This document shows, piece by piece, positions 12,526-22,318 of a DNA stretch of 64,000 bases. This DNA comes from Sipunculus nudus. Lineage: Eukaryota > Annelida > Sipuncula > Golfingiida > Sipunculidae. The stretch's first letter is position 1. Every line of letters begins with the position of its first letter. The stretch covers positions 870,001-934,000 of the forward strand of contig CM049316.1 of assembly GCA_026874595.1 (NCBI GenBank). The letters are read 5' to 3'. The notes below the pieces were generated by a model. That model saw nothing but the letters and a program-made list of their open reading frames with translations, did not search any database and was not told where the DNA came from. The position numbers and the translations under genes are program-made.

Positions 12526-13605
12526 CAGTAGAACCCCTGCTAACGGCCACGCCTCAATAACGGTCAATACGTGTATAACGGTCACTTTTTCCGGTCCCGA
12601 ATTTTCGACCGTTATATTTCATAATTATTTTGTTGTTAATTACGGTCACTCCTCTATTCCGTATTACGGCCAGGTCCTTCAGTCCCGCAGGCCGGGAAAC
12701 GCCTCAATTACGGTCAGGGGCAGTGACTCCGTGATATGGGCTCAACAAATCGAGCGGCCGCTTCTGACAACAACATCATTAAACAAGTGTCCACTCTCAC
12801 ATATTCCTGTATGTTAATGAGTGCCACGATAAAGGTAACCACTTGACCATAACTGAGTAGTTTGACACCTAGCCAGCGTCGTTCTACCACACTCAGCCTC
12901 ATTAGTATGCACAATAGTATAGGCGTGCGTTCCCACCTTGTGTATGTTTGGGAATCACTCGTGCGAGCCGGATCTTAATCAGGGTGTTTGTAATTTAATT
13001 GACGAATGACAAGCCAGCGGGTCCCAATGATTATATCATCAGAAAAACGTCTGGCAAACTGTGGATCTTTAAGCTTTCTTTAATGTCCTTGTGAAGACAT
13101 ACATCAAACGAAAACAGTGCGGCAAACATCGCAAAATTTACACATACATAAATAATTATGAATGCAAAATAAGCATTGTTACATGTATAAAATGTAACGC
13201 ATACTCTATCCCAATCACTTTGACCATTATGGCGACCAAGAAGACATGAACTTGCTCTCAGAAAAAAGGTAGATCTGATCAGGAAGAGTGAGGGAAAAGC
13301 AGCCGACAGCTAGCAGAAATCTATGGTGTCGGCCGAACTCAAGTTCAAAACATGTTTTTATATATTGGTGGTAATTGTTATAAATAGGGTTAACGTGTTT
13401 CTAAATATTTTATTTTTTTATTGATAATAGTAAGTATACTAATGCTGTATATATGTTTATTTTGTTGATTGTAATAAAGATTGAACTTGGTTTCCTGTTA
13501 CATTTTAAACCCCCTATCCTGGTCAAGTCCTGTATAACGGCCACGCCTGTATTACGGCCACTCTCATCCAGTCCCGACAGTGACCGTAATACAGGCGTTC
13601 TACTG
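12526..13605 (+). mobile_element. Tigger/pogo-type DNA transposon, non-autonomous
   Basis: It begins CAGTAGAACCCCTGCTAACG and ends with the inverse of CAGTAGAACGCCTGTATTAC. It is flanked on both sides by the dinucleotide TA (12524-12525 and 13606-13607), the target duplication of the Tc1/mariner/pogo superfamily. Subterminal GGTCAC/ACGGCCA motifs repeat inside each end. At 1,080 bp it is far shorter than an autonomous Tigger and keeps only a decayed piece of the transposase near 13230-13354. It sits inside HelB sequence, and comparison with the HelB copy at about 14250 shows the pre-insertion site. Confidence 0.88.
13230..13354 (+). pseudogene. Decayed Tigger transposase N-terminus (psq-type HTH)
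   Basis: In one frame the DNA reads KVDLIRKSEGK. After a one-base frame change it reads SRQLAEIYGVGRTQVQN. This matches the start of CENP-B/Tigger transposases, whose first domain is a psq-type helix-turn-helix that binds the terminal repeats. The rest of the transposase, including the DDE catalytic domain, is absent. The frame change and lost C-terminus make this a relic, not a gene. Confidence 0.8.
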
Positions 13606-14625
13606 TATATTATTTATGGCCAAAGTCAGATCAGTGGTTTTGATATTATTAGCCAGTCTTAAAGTGTAACAATGGGTTTTTAATGGAAAAATGAAGTTTT
13701 TCATTAATATCTCGAAGGAATAAAGTCCTAGTGACAAAATTCTTGGCATGGTAGGGGATTTTGGAGACATCTAAATGTATGCCAAATTTAAGGAACTTAG
13801 AGCTGAAGCTGGGGAGCTGAGCTCTAGCAAACTGCATGACACTAGCTTGATGTAAACAATATATGACATGGTGCTTGAAACTTGAATAAAATCTACAGTT
13901 TTTGATCAACTGGTTACAAATTTTCGGTGTTAACAGTTGAAATGCTAACAAAAACATGCTTTGAAAATTAAATCCACAGCAGTTACAGGAAAAAAATGTG
14001 CCCTGGTCAAACTTGGGCAAAAAATTAAGGTACCAATTTTATATTTTTGCGAATATTTAAAAAAAATTAACAGATTTTGATCTAATTTTTGGTATACAAT
14101 TAAATTTTGATTAATTAAAGTTGTATTACTGAAAAAAAGTCCCTACCTTTAACATTTTTGATCTTAAGTGACCAAATATCTTTCCTGATTTTTTTACAAA
14201 GTCCATTATGTTTGGGCCCATAACTTTTTTTAAATTAAATAATACTGACTTAATTTCTGGCATGTACATAGGAACTATATAGAGCAATATTTATGGTAAA
14301 TATGAAGAAAACCAGATGAGTGGTTTTGATATTAGGCAGTCCTGAAGTGTGAAAATAGTTTTCTAATAAAAAATTAAGGTTTTTCCTTAATATCTCGATG
14401 GAAAGAAGTCCTATTGACCCAATTTTCGGCATGGTAGGAGATTTTGGGGACATCTAACTGTATGCCGAATTTCAGATTCACAGAAATGTGCCAGTCTTAC
14501 GGACTGACGGACGGACAGACAGACAGATGGAAGACGGACAATGGACCACGACTATAGCTCAGATGACTTATAGTCAGCTGAGCTCAAAACCAATATTCTT
14601 CAGGCCAAGTAATCAGATATATGTA

Positions 14626-14655
14626 CCCCCCCCCCCCTTCCTCCCCCCCCCCCCC
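14626..14655. repeat. Two poly-C runs
   Basis: A run of 12 C's and one of 13 C's are separated by TTCCT, followed by CCACACACAC. The minus strand is therefore G-rich. Run lengths are prone to sequencing error. Confidence 0.85.
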
Positions 14656-14765
14656 TCCACCCACACACACTCTAAAAACATCCAGAGACAGACTCCATCA
14701 GCAATGAACTAACTGAACTCTAGCTGAATATATCACATTACCAGTACACTGGGTAACACAAGTCC

Positions 14766-15108
14766 CACTTCTGGGTGTTACTGCCCAGGAATATTTATGG
14801 TAAATATGAGGATGAGTGGTTTTGATATTAGACAGTCCTGAAGTGTGAAAATAGGTTTTTAATAAAAAAAATGAGGTTTTTCCTTAATTTTTCAAAGGAA
14901 CAAAGTCGCAAAGACCCAGTTTTCGGCTTGGTAGGAGATCTTGGGGACATCTAACATTATGCCAAATTTTGGATTCCTAGGTCTTACGGTTTCAAAACGT
15001 GCCACATCTACGGACGGACGGCACGACGGACAGATGGACAGACGAACGGATGACGGACAATGGACCACGACTATAGCTCAGATGACTTATAGTCAGATGA
15101 GCTAAAAA
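14766..15108 (-). mobile_element. HelB right-end fragment
   Basis: It starts within the HelB body (ATATTTATGGTAAATATGAG) and runs to the HelB terminus AGTCAGATGAGCTAAAAA. TAGCTCAGATGACT pairs with the terminal stretch as a hairpin. A GGACGGACGGCACGACGGAC tract lies about 90 bp before the end. The left end is missing. Confidence 0.65.
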
Positions 15109-16337
15109 GGCTGCTACGCATAAAGCCCTAAAAGGTAATGTTATCCCCTTTCATTTCTTAAAATGACATGAATTTTTCATGTATACATGTAGTTGATATG
15201 TAAGGCTGTAAGGCTGTCACAGACATCATGTATTCAAGTGAAATAAACTATGTGCATCATGCCAATGTAATAAGATTACAGTAATCAAACGGGTACCAAG
15301 TTTAAAGACAGAATCAAACAATCTCTTCAAAATGTATGCTTGCTGGCACATTTGCAAAAATTTTGCTTAAATACACCTAGTATAAATAAAATTTTACATT
15401 TTTTTTATGATGGTATATGGAATCTGAACATTGATAAACAACAATCTGATGAATCATTTTAATAATCATTCTATTCAAATATATCAGCCATAATCCTTGT
15501 TGTAACAAAACTGACACAACTGGGCACTGGGCACTTGTGGCCTTCTTTCTGTTGTTGTATGTTTGTCTTGACATGTAATCACAGGAGAGTCATACTCAGT
15601 AGTTATTTTTAATCAGTTTCCAATCAATTGTAAATAAATGTCTCACTGTTGTACAGGGTATTGCACATAATGCAAACAACTGAAGAGGCAGTCACCTGCA
15701 GAGATTAAGCAAGCCATTAGAAACAAGTTAGGATATTTGCATGCCCCATCCAAGAACATGAGCAAATAAGTCAAGTGGACCTAAGAAAAACAAACTATTC
15801 AGTTAATATATTATACTGACATTTTTCTCAGGCCATCATTTTAAACACCAGTCTTGGATGGGTCAAATTGTGGCAAGGGCAACATCTATCCATCCATTAA
15901 CCTTTGGCGTTGTCTTGATAACTTTCTAAAAATTTGATGGATTTTCATGAAACTCAAGGTGAATGTTTATCAATAAATTATCTCATTTGAGTCTTATTCT
16001 TGACAAAATTTGTGCATATCTAATAAGGTATGAGTTCATCAGACTTTGGTATCACAAGAATAACTAATCAGGAATTTGGTGGATTTAAAAAAAAACTCAC
16101 TACGAAGGTTAACCAATAAAGTGGATCACCTGAGTTTGCATATATTTAATGAGGTCTTAAGATGGGCATATTATACACTTTTGAGATCAGCTCTTGTTTG
16201 GGATATATAATATGGCATTCCATCAAGTAACAGGTAAGGTACTGGCTGTTAATAAAAATCCTGAATATTTACATTTACATGGAAATTCTTTTCATAATTA
16301 TTAAATCTCATAAAAGTTAATTAAGATCTTTCTCAGT
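15109..16337. other. Unassigned intron sequence
   Basis: AT-rich. The part near 15880-16190 has a repeat-like character (TTGTCTTGATAACTTTCTAA, GATCAGCTCTTGTTTGGGAT), but I found no second copy in the window. There are no exons and no RNA gene. Confidence 0.4.
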
Positions 16338-16612
16338 TCTTTGCAGTGGCTTTACAAAGCCTTTGCAGTGGCTTTACATTGCCTTTGCAGTGGCTTTACA
16401 AAGCCTTTGCAATGGCTTTGCATTGACTTTGCAGTAGCTTTGCAGTGACTTTGTATTCACTTTGCAGTAGGGCTTTGCCAAATCTTTGCGGTGGCTTTGC
16501 ATTGCCTTTGCTGTGGCTTTGCAAAACCTTTGCTTTTGCTTTGCATTGCTGGGGCAGTGGGTGTGCAAAACATTTGCTAAGTGACTGCAATACCTTTGCA
16601 TATGGTCAAGTA
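16338..16612. repeat. 22-bp minisatellite (CTTTGCAGTGG)
   Basis: The first units are exactly 22 bp (CCTTTGCAGTGGCTTTACAA plus AG) at 16360, 16382 and 16404. Later units are degenerate and shorter. Frames of 60-75 codons on both strands through this stretch are only translations of the repeat. Confidence 0.82.
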
Positions 16613-16734
16613 TTTCTTCATAAAGTGTAGTTTGAGAAGAGTTTGCAGTATATTTCCAATTCCATACATTTAGATATGCAGCACATATTCTGTAAATGGT
16701 TCAGAAAATATATTGCAAAGGAATATATATTATT

Positions 16735-17590
16735 TAAAGCTATCCAACGTGTTGACATTTTGGGCAGATATGTCAAAACACTGCCGAGATATGAGTGATT
16801 TTATTCCACGTCAGACAAATAGACGGACGCTGTGCAATCGGTCAAACGGTTCCCGAGATATGAGCTTCGATGTCTGCAGGGTAAATGTGAATGAAGGTGG
16901 CACAACCTGTAATAAAATCAAGAAAGCTGTCTAGGATGTATAAGTCACAACAGTGCAGAAATATGAGTGATCTTATCCCACGGCATGACTAACAGTAACA
17001 GACGGACACTGTGCAAAAATAGTTGCAGATGGCCTCTCCAGTTTTGCGTATGATAAAGAGCAATGCGAGATAATGCACATGCAAAATTTTGGCCCAATTG
17101 GTCAAACCGTTCCCGAGATATGAGCTTTGATATCTGCAGCATAAAGTAAAAGTAGGTGGCGCCACCTGTCATAAAATCAAGAAAGCTGTCCAGGATGTAT
17201 ACACGTGCAAAATTTCAGTTGGATAAGTCCAACCAATGCAGAGATATGAGTGATTTTATCCCAAGGCAGATGAACAGATGGACGCTGTGCAAAAATGGTT
17301 GCAGGTGGCGCCACTATTTTTAATGTATGTTATAAAGCTATCCAAGGGCTACATTTGTGCAAAATTTTTTTCTGGATCGGTCAGACCGTTCCCCAGATAT
17401 GTGGGTTAATGTGTCAAAACAGAATCGGGGCACAGCAGTTCACATGTGATCCGAACATAATCCCGGGTTTTTGTAAAATTCCAGCGGTTATGGAGGAGTT
17501 CTCCGGACACCTACGCAGCGGCGGTGGCGGCAGCAGCGTTGGGCTGAAAACATAGTATCCTCAAAACTCTGTTTTGGCAGATACAATTAA
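16735..17590 (-). mobile_element. HelC element, left end missing
   Basis: It contains the HelC module with GGTGGCGCCACC palindromes (two intact ones near 17155 and 17305) and the phrase CCCGAGATATGAGCTT. It ends with a GGCGGTGGCGGCAGCAGCG tract and the terminal hairpin ATCCTCAAAACTCTGTTTTG, then GCAGATACAATT. The CTAG start is not found; the copy begins within a degenerate module. Confidence 0.65.
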
Positions 17591-17984
17591 TACAGACACA
17601 GACAAGATGTTAGTCAGAGGCTTTTATTGTAATCACTGATCACTGGCAGATTAAGCCCCCTGTGTAAAATGCTGTCAATAAAATAATGATATCATTTCAC
17701 TAAGAGACCCTAAGGAATGTTTAAGTCTGAATAACTTTCACAGTTTGACACACCTTTTTCATCTCACGGAGATTATATTTTTTAATTATTGGTCTGTCTA
17801 TTTGTTAGCAGGATTATGCAAAAACTACAGAACCAATTTCCAAAAAAAATTGCACAGGGGATGAACATGAGCCTTGGAAGACCCTCTTAATGTTGATACT
17901 GATATAGGGTGTGGATCCATTGAGACTGTACAACTCCCTTAGAATAGTAATGTGTGCTCTGGTTAATTTTAAACAAAGACTCAC
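17591..17984. other. Intron sequence just downstream of DDX1 exon C
   Basis: Unassigned AT-rich sequence between a HelC end and the 5' splice site of the DDX1 exon at 17985. On the minus strand it is the first 394 bases of the next intron. No repeat partner was seen. Confidence 0.5.
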
Positions 17985-18057
17985 CATAAGGTAGACCTGA
18001 GATGTCAATTCCTCTGGCTGCAACGTCTGTACAGATCAAGAATCTCACTTCCTGTCT
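17985..18057 (-). CDS. DDX1: DDX1 exon 'C' (helicase motif V)
   Basis: This 73-nt internal exon reads, on the minus strand, RQEVRFLICTDVAARGIDIS then GLPY, plus one base of the next codon. TDVAARGID is motif V of DEAD-box helicases, which contacts RNA and ATP in the second RecA lobe. The surrounding residues fit DDX1, an RNA helicase with roles in tRNA ligation, RNA processing and DNA-break repair. The acceptor is TTTGTTTACAG before AGACAGG; the donor is CTTATG then GTGAGT. It starts in phase 0, which fits the end of the exon at 47805-47893, and the joined text FK/RQEVRF follows the family. It ends in phase 1. The next exon should encode motif VI (HRIGR..R) and is not in the window. The acceptor's pyrimidine tract adjoins a HelB-like terminus (18069-18093). 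Confidence 0.94.
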
Positions 18058-18068
18058 CTGTAAACAAA

Positions 18069-18093
18069 AACAAGGAACCCATGGCTCAGCTGA
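18069..18093 (-). mobile_element. HelB-like terminus beside the exon C acceptor
   Basis: The plus strand reads AACAAGGAACCCATGG then CTCAGCTGA, a slightly degraded HelB left end. On the minus strand it gives CCATGGGTTCCTTGTT directly before TTTGTTTACAG, so it forms the outer part of the pyrimidine-rich tract of the DDX1 acceptor. The extent of the copy to the right is unclear. Confidence 0.5.
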
Positions 18094-19011
18094 TGTTGAC
18101 CTTGAAGGTAAAAATCTTAAATAATAACAAATTGAGAAAAAAGTCTGAGAGGAAGAGATAACATATAGGCCATTTTTGATATGACTGGTTTGAACTGATG
18201 AATAAGGAACTGTTGCAAAATAATATTTGGTGATCTGACAATGTATTTTCTTATTGAACCATGTGTGCAGTTTATAAACATAAAGTCTATACTATTACCA
18301 TGATCACTGGTTGACTCTTTGATAAATTGTTGACATGTTCAGCAGTTGACATATATTCAGTTAGATCTCCACTTTTTTATTATCCAATAATTTTCATTTT
18401 GTTAATTTTACACAGTTGCAATACACAATACAACTAACATTCCCACTGCACAGGTGCAAGGGCTCAGTGGCAGAAGGGGGGGGGGGGGGGGGGATTGTGG
18501 GAGTTATAACCTCTGCATATACATACTGGATATGAAATTTAACTCAACACTGCTTACAGGAAAAAAATTGATTCATGATTATTCAATATTTAATAATAAA
18601 CAGAGAAATAGACAAACATATCACTTTATTTCCCATTCTGCTGAGGAAGAAAATAATGAACAAATCTTTGCATTACATCCTATTTTTTATTATATCAAAT
18701 CTTTATTCAAGTTTTTAAATTTTATAAATTTGGAATATAACATATATATCTGAATATATAAGTTGATTCACAATTCTAAAATGCATCATCATTTCTCCCT
18801 TATTTTGCTTATACAGCATTGCATTATGCATAATTAGGTTTTTTAATCACCAGAATATATATATTTTATAAACTTGCAAAATAATAAATATCTGACAATA
18901 TAACTTGATTCAGAATTCACAATTCTATATTGCACCATTTATATCTATAACTTGGCTCATATATATTATCACAATATGCGTAATCATGGGTTTAATTTTA
19001 TTTTAATGTGT
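18094..19011. other. Intron sequence with a G18 run
   Basis: Very AT-rich and mostly single-copy. It contains 18 consecutive G's at 18476-18493. A 99-codon plus-strand frame at 18454-18753 includes this poly-G run and AT-rich sequence; it has no recognisable domain and I do not call it a gene. Confidence 0.45.
18476..18493. repeat. Poly-G run of 18
   Basis: CAGAA is followed by 18 G's and then ATTGTGGG. Such a run can form a G-quadruplex on the plus strand. The exact length is uncertain for technical reasons. Confidence 0.85.
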
Positions 19012-19080
19012 AACAAGGGACCCATGGGTCACATAGCTCAGCTGAATTTTGGAAAATGTTAGCAAATGCAAAATATATAT
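19012..19080 (-). mobile_element. HelB left end, interrupted by a foldback element
   Basis: It reads AACAAGGGACCCATGGGTCA then CATAGCTCAGCTGA, with the perfect palindrome GACCCATGGGTC. The following text GCAAAATATATAT matches the HelB copy at 54499 (TATGCAAAATATTCTATT) until the foldback element begins at 19081. The rest of this HelB copy beyond 19850 was not identified. Confidence 0.6.
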
Positions 19081-19850
19081 ATGTCAAGGGAAGAATGAGA
19101 ATCTGGGAAGATCAAAAATCCTCCCAGGAAAAAAGAGAATTCTCATTCTTCCCGGGAAAAAGAGAATCAAGAGATGATCTGAAATAATTTCTGTTCTCCC
19201 GAGAAAAATGAGAATTCCAGACTGTCCCAGAAAAATTGAGAATTCTCATTTTTCCCATGAGAGACTGGAATTCAGTTTTCAAATTTAAAAAACGGATAAA
19301 ATTCTCATTTATCCCAGGAAAAACAGGAATCATTTATGGCAAATTTTAACTCTTTTACTTTTTTTATGTTTTCTTTCTTCTTTTTCAGAAAGAAACTTTG
19401 ATTTTATTACTTTAACATTAATTCTGAACTGTTCAAATAGTTAAAAGAATAAACATACACTCACATAAAATGAATTAATATTTGAATAAAATATGAACCA
19501 TACAATATCAAGTTGAGATAAGTGATATATATGTATTACAAGTTTTTTTTTTTGTATTATTATTATAATAATATCTAGGACAGATTCTTGATAAGAAGTT
19601 GTCAGAAAATAATTAGCTGGGATAAATGAGAATTCCCATTCTTGCCGGGAAAACCAATATTAACAACTGTCCCAGGAAAAATAAGAATCAAGTGACAGTA
19701 TGAATTGATTCCCATTCTTCCTGGGAAAAATGAGAATTCTCATTCTTCACAGGAAAAACAAGAATTTCATATTTCCCAGGAAGAATGGAAATGGGAATTT
19801 TCCCTGGAAAAGTTCTGGATCTCCCCAGATCCTAATTCTTCCCTCAACAT
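19081..19850. mobile_element. Foldback / MITE-like element, 770 bp
   Basis: The left end ATGTCAAGGGAAGAATGAGA and the inverse of the right end (ATGTTGAGGGAAGAATTAGG) match over about 100 bp with mismatches. Both arms are built from variants of CCCGGGAAAAATGAGAATTC, many containing the palindrome GAGAATTCTC. The centre (about 19340-19610) is AT-rich without these motifs. AAATATAT occurs just outside both ends and may be the target duplication. It has no coding capacity. The superfamily is not clear. Confidence 0.65.
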
Positions 19851-20215
19851 AAATATATTAGTATTTGAGTAGCTAAAGAGGAAATGGTTCCGCTTACTGG
19901 TGATAATCAAATATTAAATATATTTTTGCTGAAATAACACTGCGCACTTTTATGGACTATATCAAAGACGCAGGAGTCCCTCATGATCAAATATTTCTAG
20001 AAGTATCATTATTTTAGTTATGTGACAGTAATATGTGCATAAAATAACCATCTGAATGTATGAACACCTGTGAATAACAGAATAAGGGAGAAAGTGGAGA
20101 TTAGCTGAAGTATAATAATATACAATTAATTTGTTAACTGAAATAAAATGCTGTAAATTTTTTTTTTTTAATTTCAATTTTCAAATGAGCAGAAACTTAA
20201 TCTGATAAGTATATA
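19851..20215. other. Unassigned AT-rich intron sequence
   Basis: There is no repeat partner, exon or RNA gene that I can recognise. Confidence 0.4.
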
Positions 20216-20420
20216 CAGTCGAGCCCCCTTTGTGTCATATCAGTTAATAGAAAATCCCATTTATTGTCACATAAAACTGAAATCCCAAACCATTTCCAAT
20301 ATACACAATGGTAAATCTGACTGCTTAATATCATGGAATATTGTCATTTTCCTATTTATTGTCATGCTTGGAACCTTTGGCAGTGATAGCAGTTCGCAGT
20401 TAATATCACATCATACACAG
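20216..20420 (+). mobile_element. Possible Tigger-like left end
   Basis: The sequence TATACAGTCGAGCCCCCTTT begins like many pogo/Tigger terminal repeats (TA then CAGT). Internal TTATTGTCAC motifs recur, as subterminal repeats do. I could not find the matching inverted end, so the right boundary is arbitrary and the call is weak. Confidence 0.25.
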
Positions 20421-21146
20421 ACACAGTGATCAAGGAGGCCAAGAGCCTGTAATCAGTCAGGCATATCAAACCATCTTATCTCCCTTCTGTGTGCGGCAGG
20501 ACAGTGCAGTGATGCATGGGGGTCATTCCCCGTCACTAAGCTAATTTAAGTCTTAAGATACCATGGTTATTCAGATCATTCCGTTTCTTCGTACGTTAAC
20601 AAGGGCAATGTTTGCGAACACATATCATACATAATGAACTCCTGGCCTTTGAAAGGCCACGGTTTACACCTCAGTGACATTGCATCAAGATAATATGAAG
20701 CAAGAGCTCTAAACTTTGCTTACGACTGGAAATCCCCTTCAAGGGTCCTTGAAAAGGAGGTTTTGTAAGCACTGGAGGAGATACCCAGTCCAAAACCTCA
20801 GTCGCGGCGAAACTTCTAAAAGTTGACAAAGGCATGACGATGCCCGCTCCCCGAACAGTCCTTTCATAAAGATGATCATGGAAGTTTGACTTATTAATAA
20901 GATATCCGGAAAATAAGGCGCAATAGTTGGGGAAAGAATAATCTAATCAAATAGTATGCCTACGTTATAACCGTGCCGCATATTTCCAGACATTTGACCT
21001 CATGACCAAAATTACGTCTTTTCCTGTTGGCAAGTCGGATTTTTGTCAGTTATTGCGGCGTGTAATTTGATATGCTGTTGTGTAATAAAATATTCATAAA
21101 CGTTCCTGTTTCCTTTTTATTGATGATTTATTTAATATCATTCTTT
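20421..21146. other. Single-copy, less AT-rich stretch with hairpins
   Basis: This 0.7-kb stretch has no partner in the window and is richer in CpG than its surroundings. It holds CCTGGCCTTTGAAAGGCCAC (a tight hairpin at about 20642-20661) and a longer stem at 20718-20770. No open frame or splice sites stand out. It could be an intronic regulatory region, an intron-encoded RNA, or an old transposon whose relatives are elsewhere. Confidence 0.35.
20718..20770 (+). other. 53-nt imperfect hairpin
   Basis: GCTTAC at the left pairs with GTAAGC at the right. Inside, CCCCTTCAAG pairs with CTTGAAAAGGAGG with bulged A's, leaving a GGTC loop. It resembles a small RNA precursor in form only; there is no family match. 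Confidence 0.25.
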
Positions 21147-21828
21147 AACAAGGCCTACAGGCCTAATGTGAACCTGTGCATTTGGAAATACACCAGGTTT
21201 AATGCTTCAATGATGGACCATTACTTTTCTTGTATATGAACAATGTAAATACTAAACATTTTGAATAAGAAACAATAACACACACATCACTGCTGAAATT
21301 CTGGCATGGGTGCACCCAACACAAAAATGATTGTAGCTGGCACCACCAGTCTTGTATACAATGAAGCTATCAGAGATATATACATATGCCCAATTTCAGA
21401 ATGATAAATCAAACCCCTCCTGAGAAATAAGCAGGGACACACACTGTGCAAAAATTATTGTATGTGGCACCATCAGTCTTGTATATGACAAAGCTATTCG
21501 GTATGTATAAATATGTGTAAGCTGCAACATGTCATCTGTTCTGGAAAAAAAGTCAAGTGTCTACCAACCTAGTCTTGTGTCTCCCACAACCTATGTTACA
21601 CATTGTATCAATATATCAAATTCCTCTGTAGAAATAAGCAGGCACATACACTGTGCGAAAGTCACTGTAAGTGGCGACACCTGTCTTGTGACACAAGAAA
21701 GCCATCACAGACACATAGACAGGTCAAAATATCAGGCCAATACATCAAACTTCCCAAGAGTTTGATGCATGGGGCTGACCAGGCTTAGGTGAGAAAGGCA
21801 GTTGCCCCGAGTGAACTGTGACAAAATC
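21147..21828 (-). mobile_element. HelA left part, truncated
   Basis: It starts AACAAGGCCTACAGGCCTAA then TGTGAACCTGTGC and holds several GGTGGC-type sites. It includes ACACAAAAATGATTGTAGCT, the uninterrupted version of the site where HelC inserted at 28801. The HelA text stops after CCCCGAGTGAACTGTGACAA. Confidence 0.65.
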
Positions 21829-21970
21829 AGGGGTTTGCTAGGCTAAAATCTGAAGAGTCTGGGACTCATAGGTATAAATTTTCAAGGGTCCTATCAAAAT
21901 TGTCAAGAGTCCTGCACAAATTTCAGGAGTCCTGATGGTCCTGGCAAAAGTAAACTATATATAGCATCAA

Positions 21971-22028
<58 letters not shown>

Positions 22029-22318
22029 CCAATTATGATATATATTTAAAACAAATATTTTTTATGGTTGCTTTGTTCTTAAGAAAATGTCATATATTAT
22101 CATTTGTGCTCCAAGCCATTTAAATAACAATAGGATCTTACACAGGGCTTTGGCAAATTTTCTTTTTAAAAAACATATTTGTACTCTTGTGGTATGTGTA
22201 AGCATGCAGATATACATATTAGTTATTACTGATAGGAAAAAATACACAAGCTTATTCCAAATACTCTTTGAATTGAATGAACTTCAGAATCTGAAATCAA
22301 ATTAATTTTATTTAACAA
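21829..22318. other. Intron sequence with a (TA)n microsatellite
   Basis: The first 130 bp holds a small tandem of AGGAGTCCTG-like units (GGGTCCT, AGAGTCCTG, GGAGTCCTGATGGTCCTGG). A (TA)n run follows at about 21974-22024. The rest is AT-rich and unassigned. Confidence 0.5.
21974..22024. repeat. (TA)n microsatellite, about 51 bp
   Basis: Uninterrupted alternating T and A. Confidence 0.95.

Larger units (their letters stand above)
10885..14589 (-). mobile_element. HelB composite, split by a Tigger-like transposon
   Basis: The left end is AACAAGGGACCCATGGGTCA followed by CGGCGCTCAGCTG. It contains the perfect palindrome GACCCATGGGTC. The right end has TAGCTCAGATGACT and AGTCAGCTGAGCT, which pair as a 14-bp hairpin with one mismatch, followed by C and A's. 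The inner text ATTTAAGGTAC and TTTTTCCTTAATATCTCGA recurs in the other HelB copies. The element is broken at 12526-13605 by a DNA transposon. The very AT-rich part 10930-12100 has no partner in the window, and I include it only because it lies between the two ends. Confidence 0.5.

Noticed and set aside
16374-16630. Frames of 60-75 codons on both strands
   Set aside because: They are a translation of the 22-bp minisatellite.
20642-20661. Hairpin GGCCTTTGAAAGGCC as a histone-mRNA 3' stem-loop
   Set aside because: The loop and stem differ from the histone consensus (loop TTTC, six-base stem), and no histone frame lies upstream.
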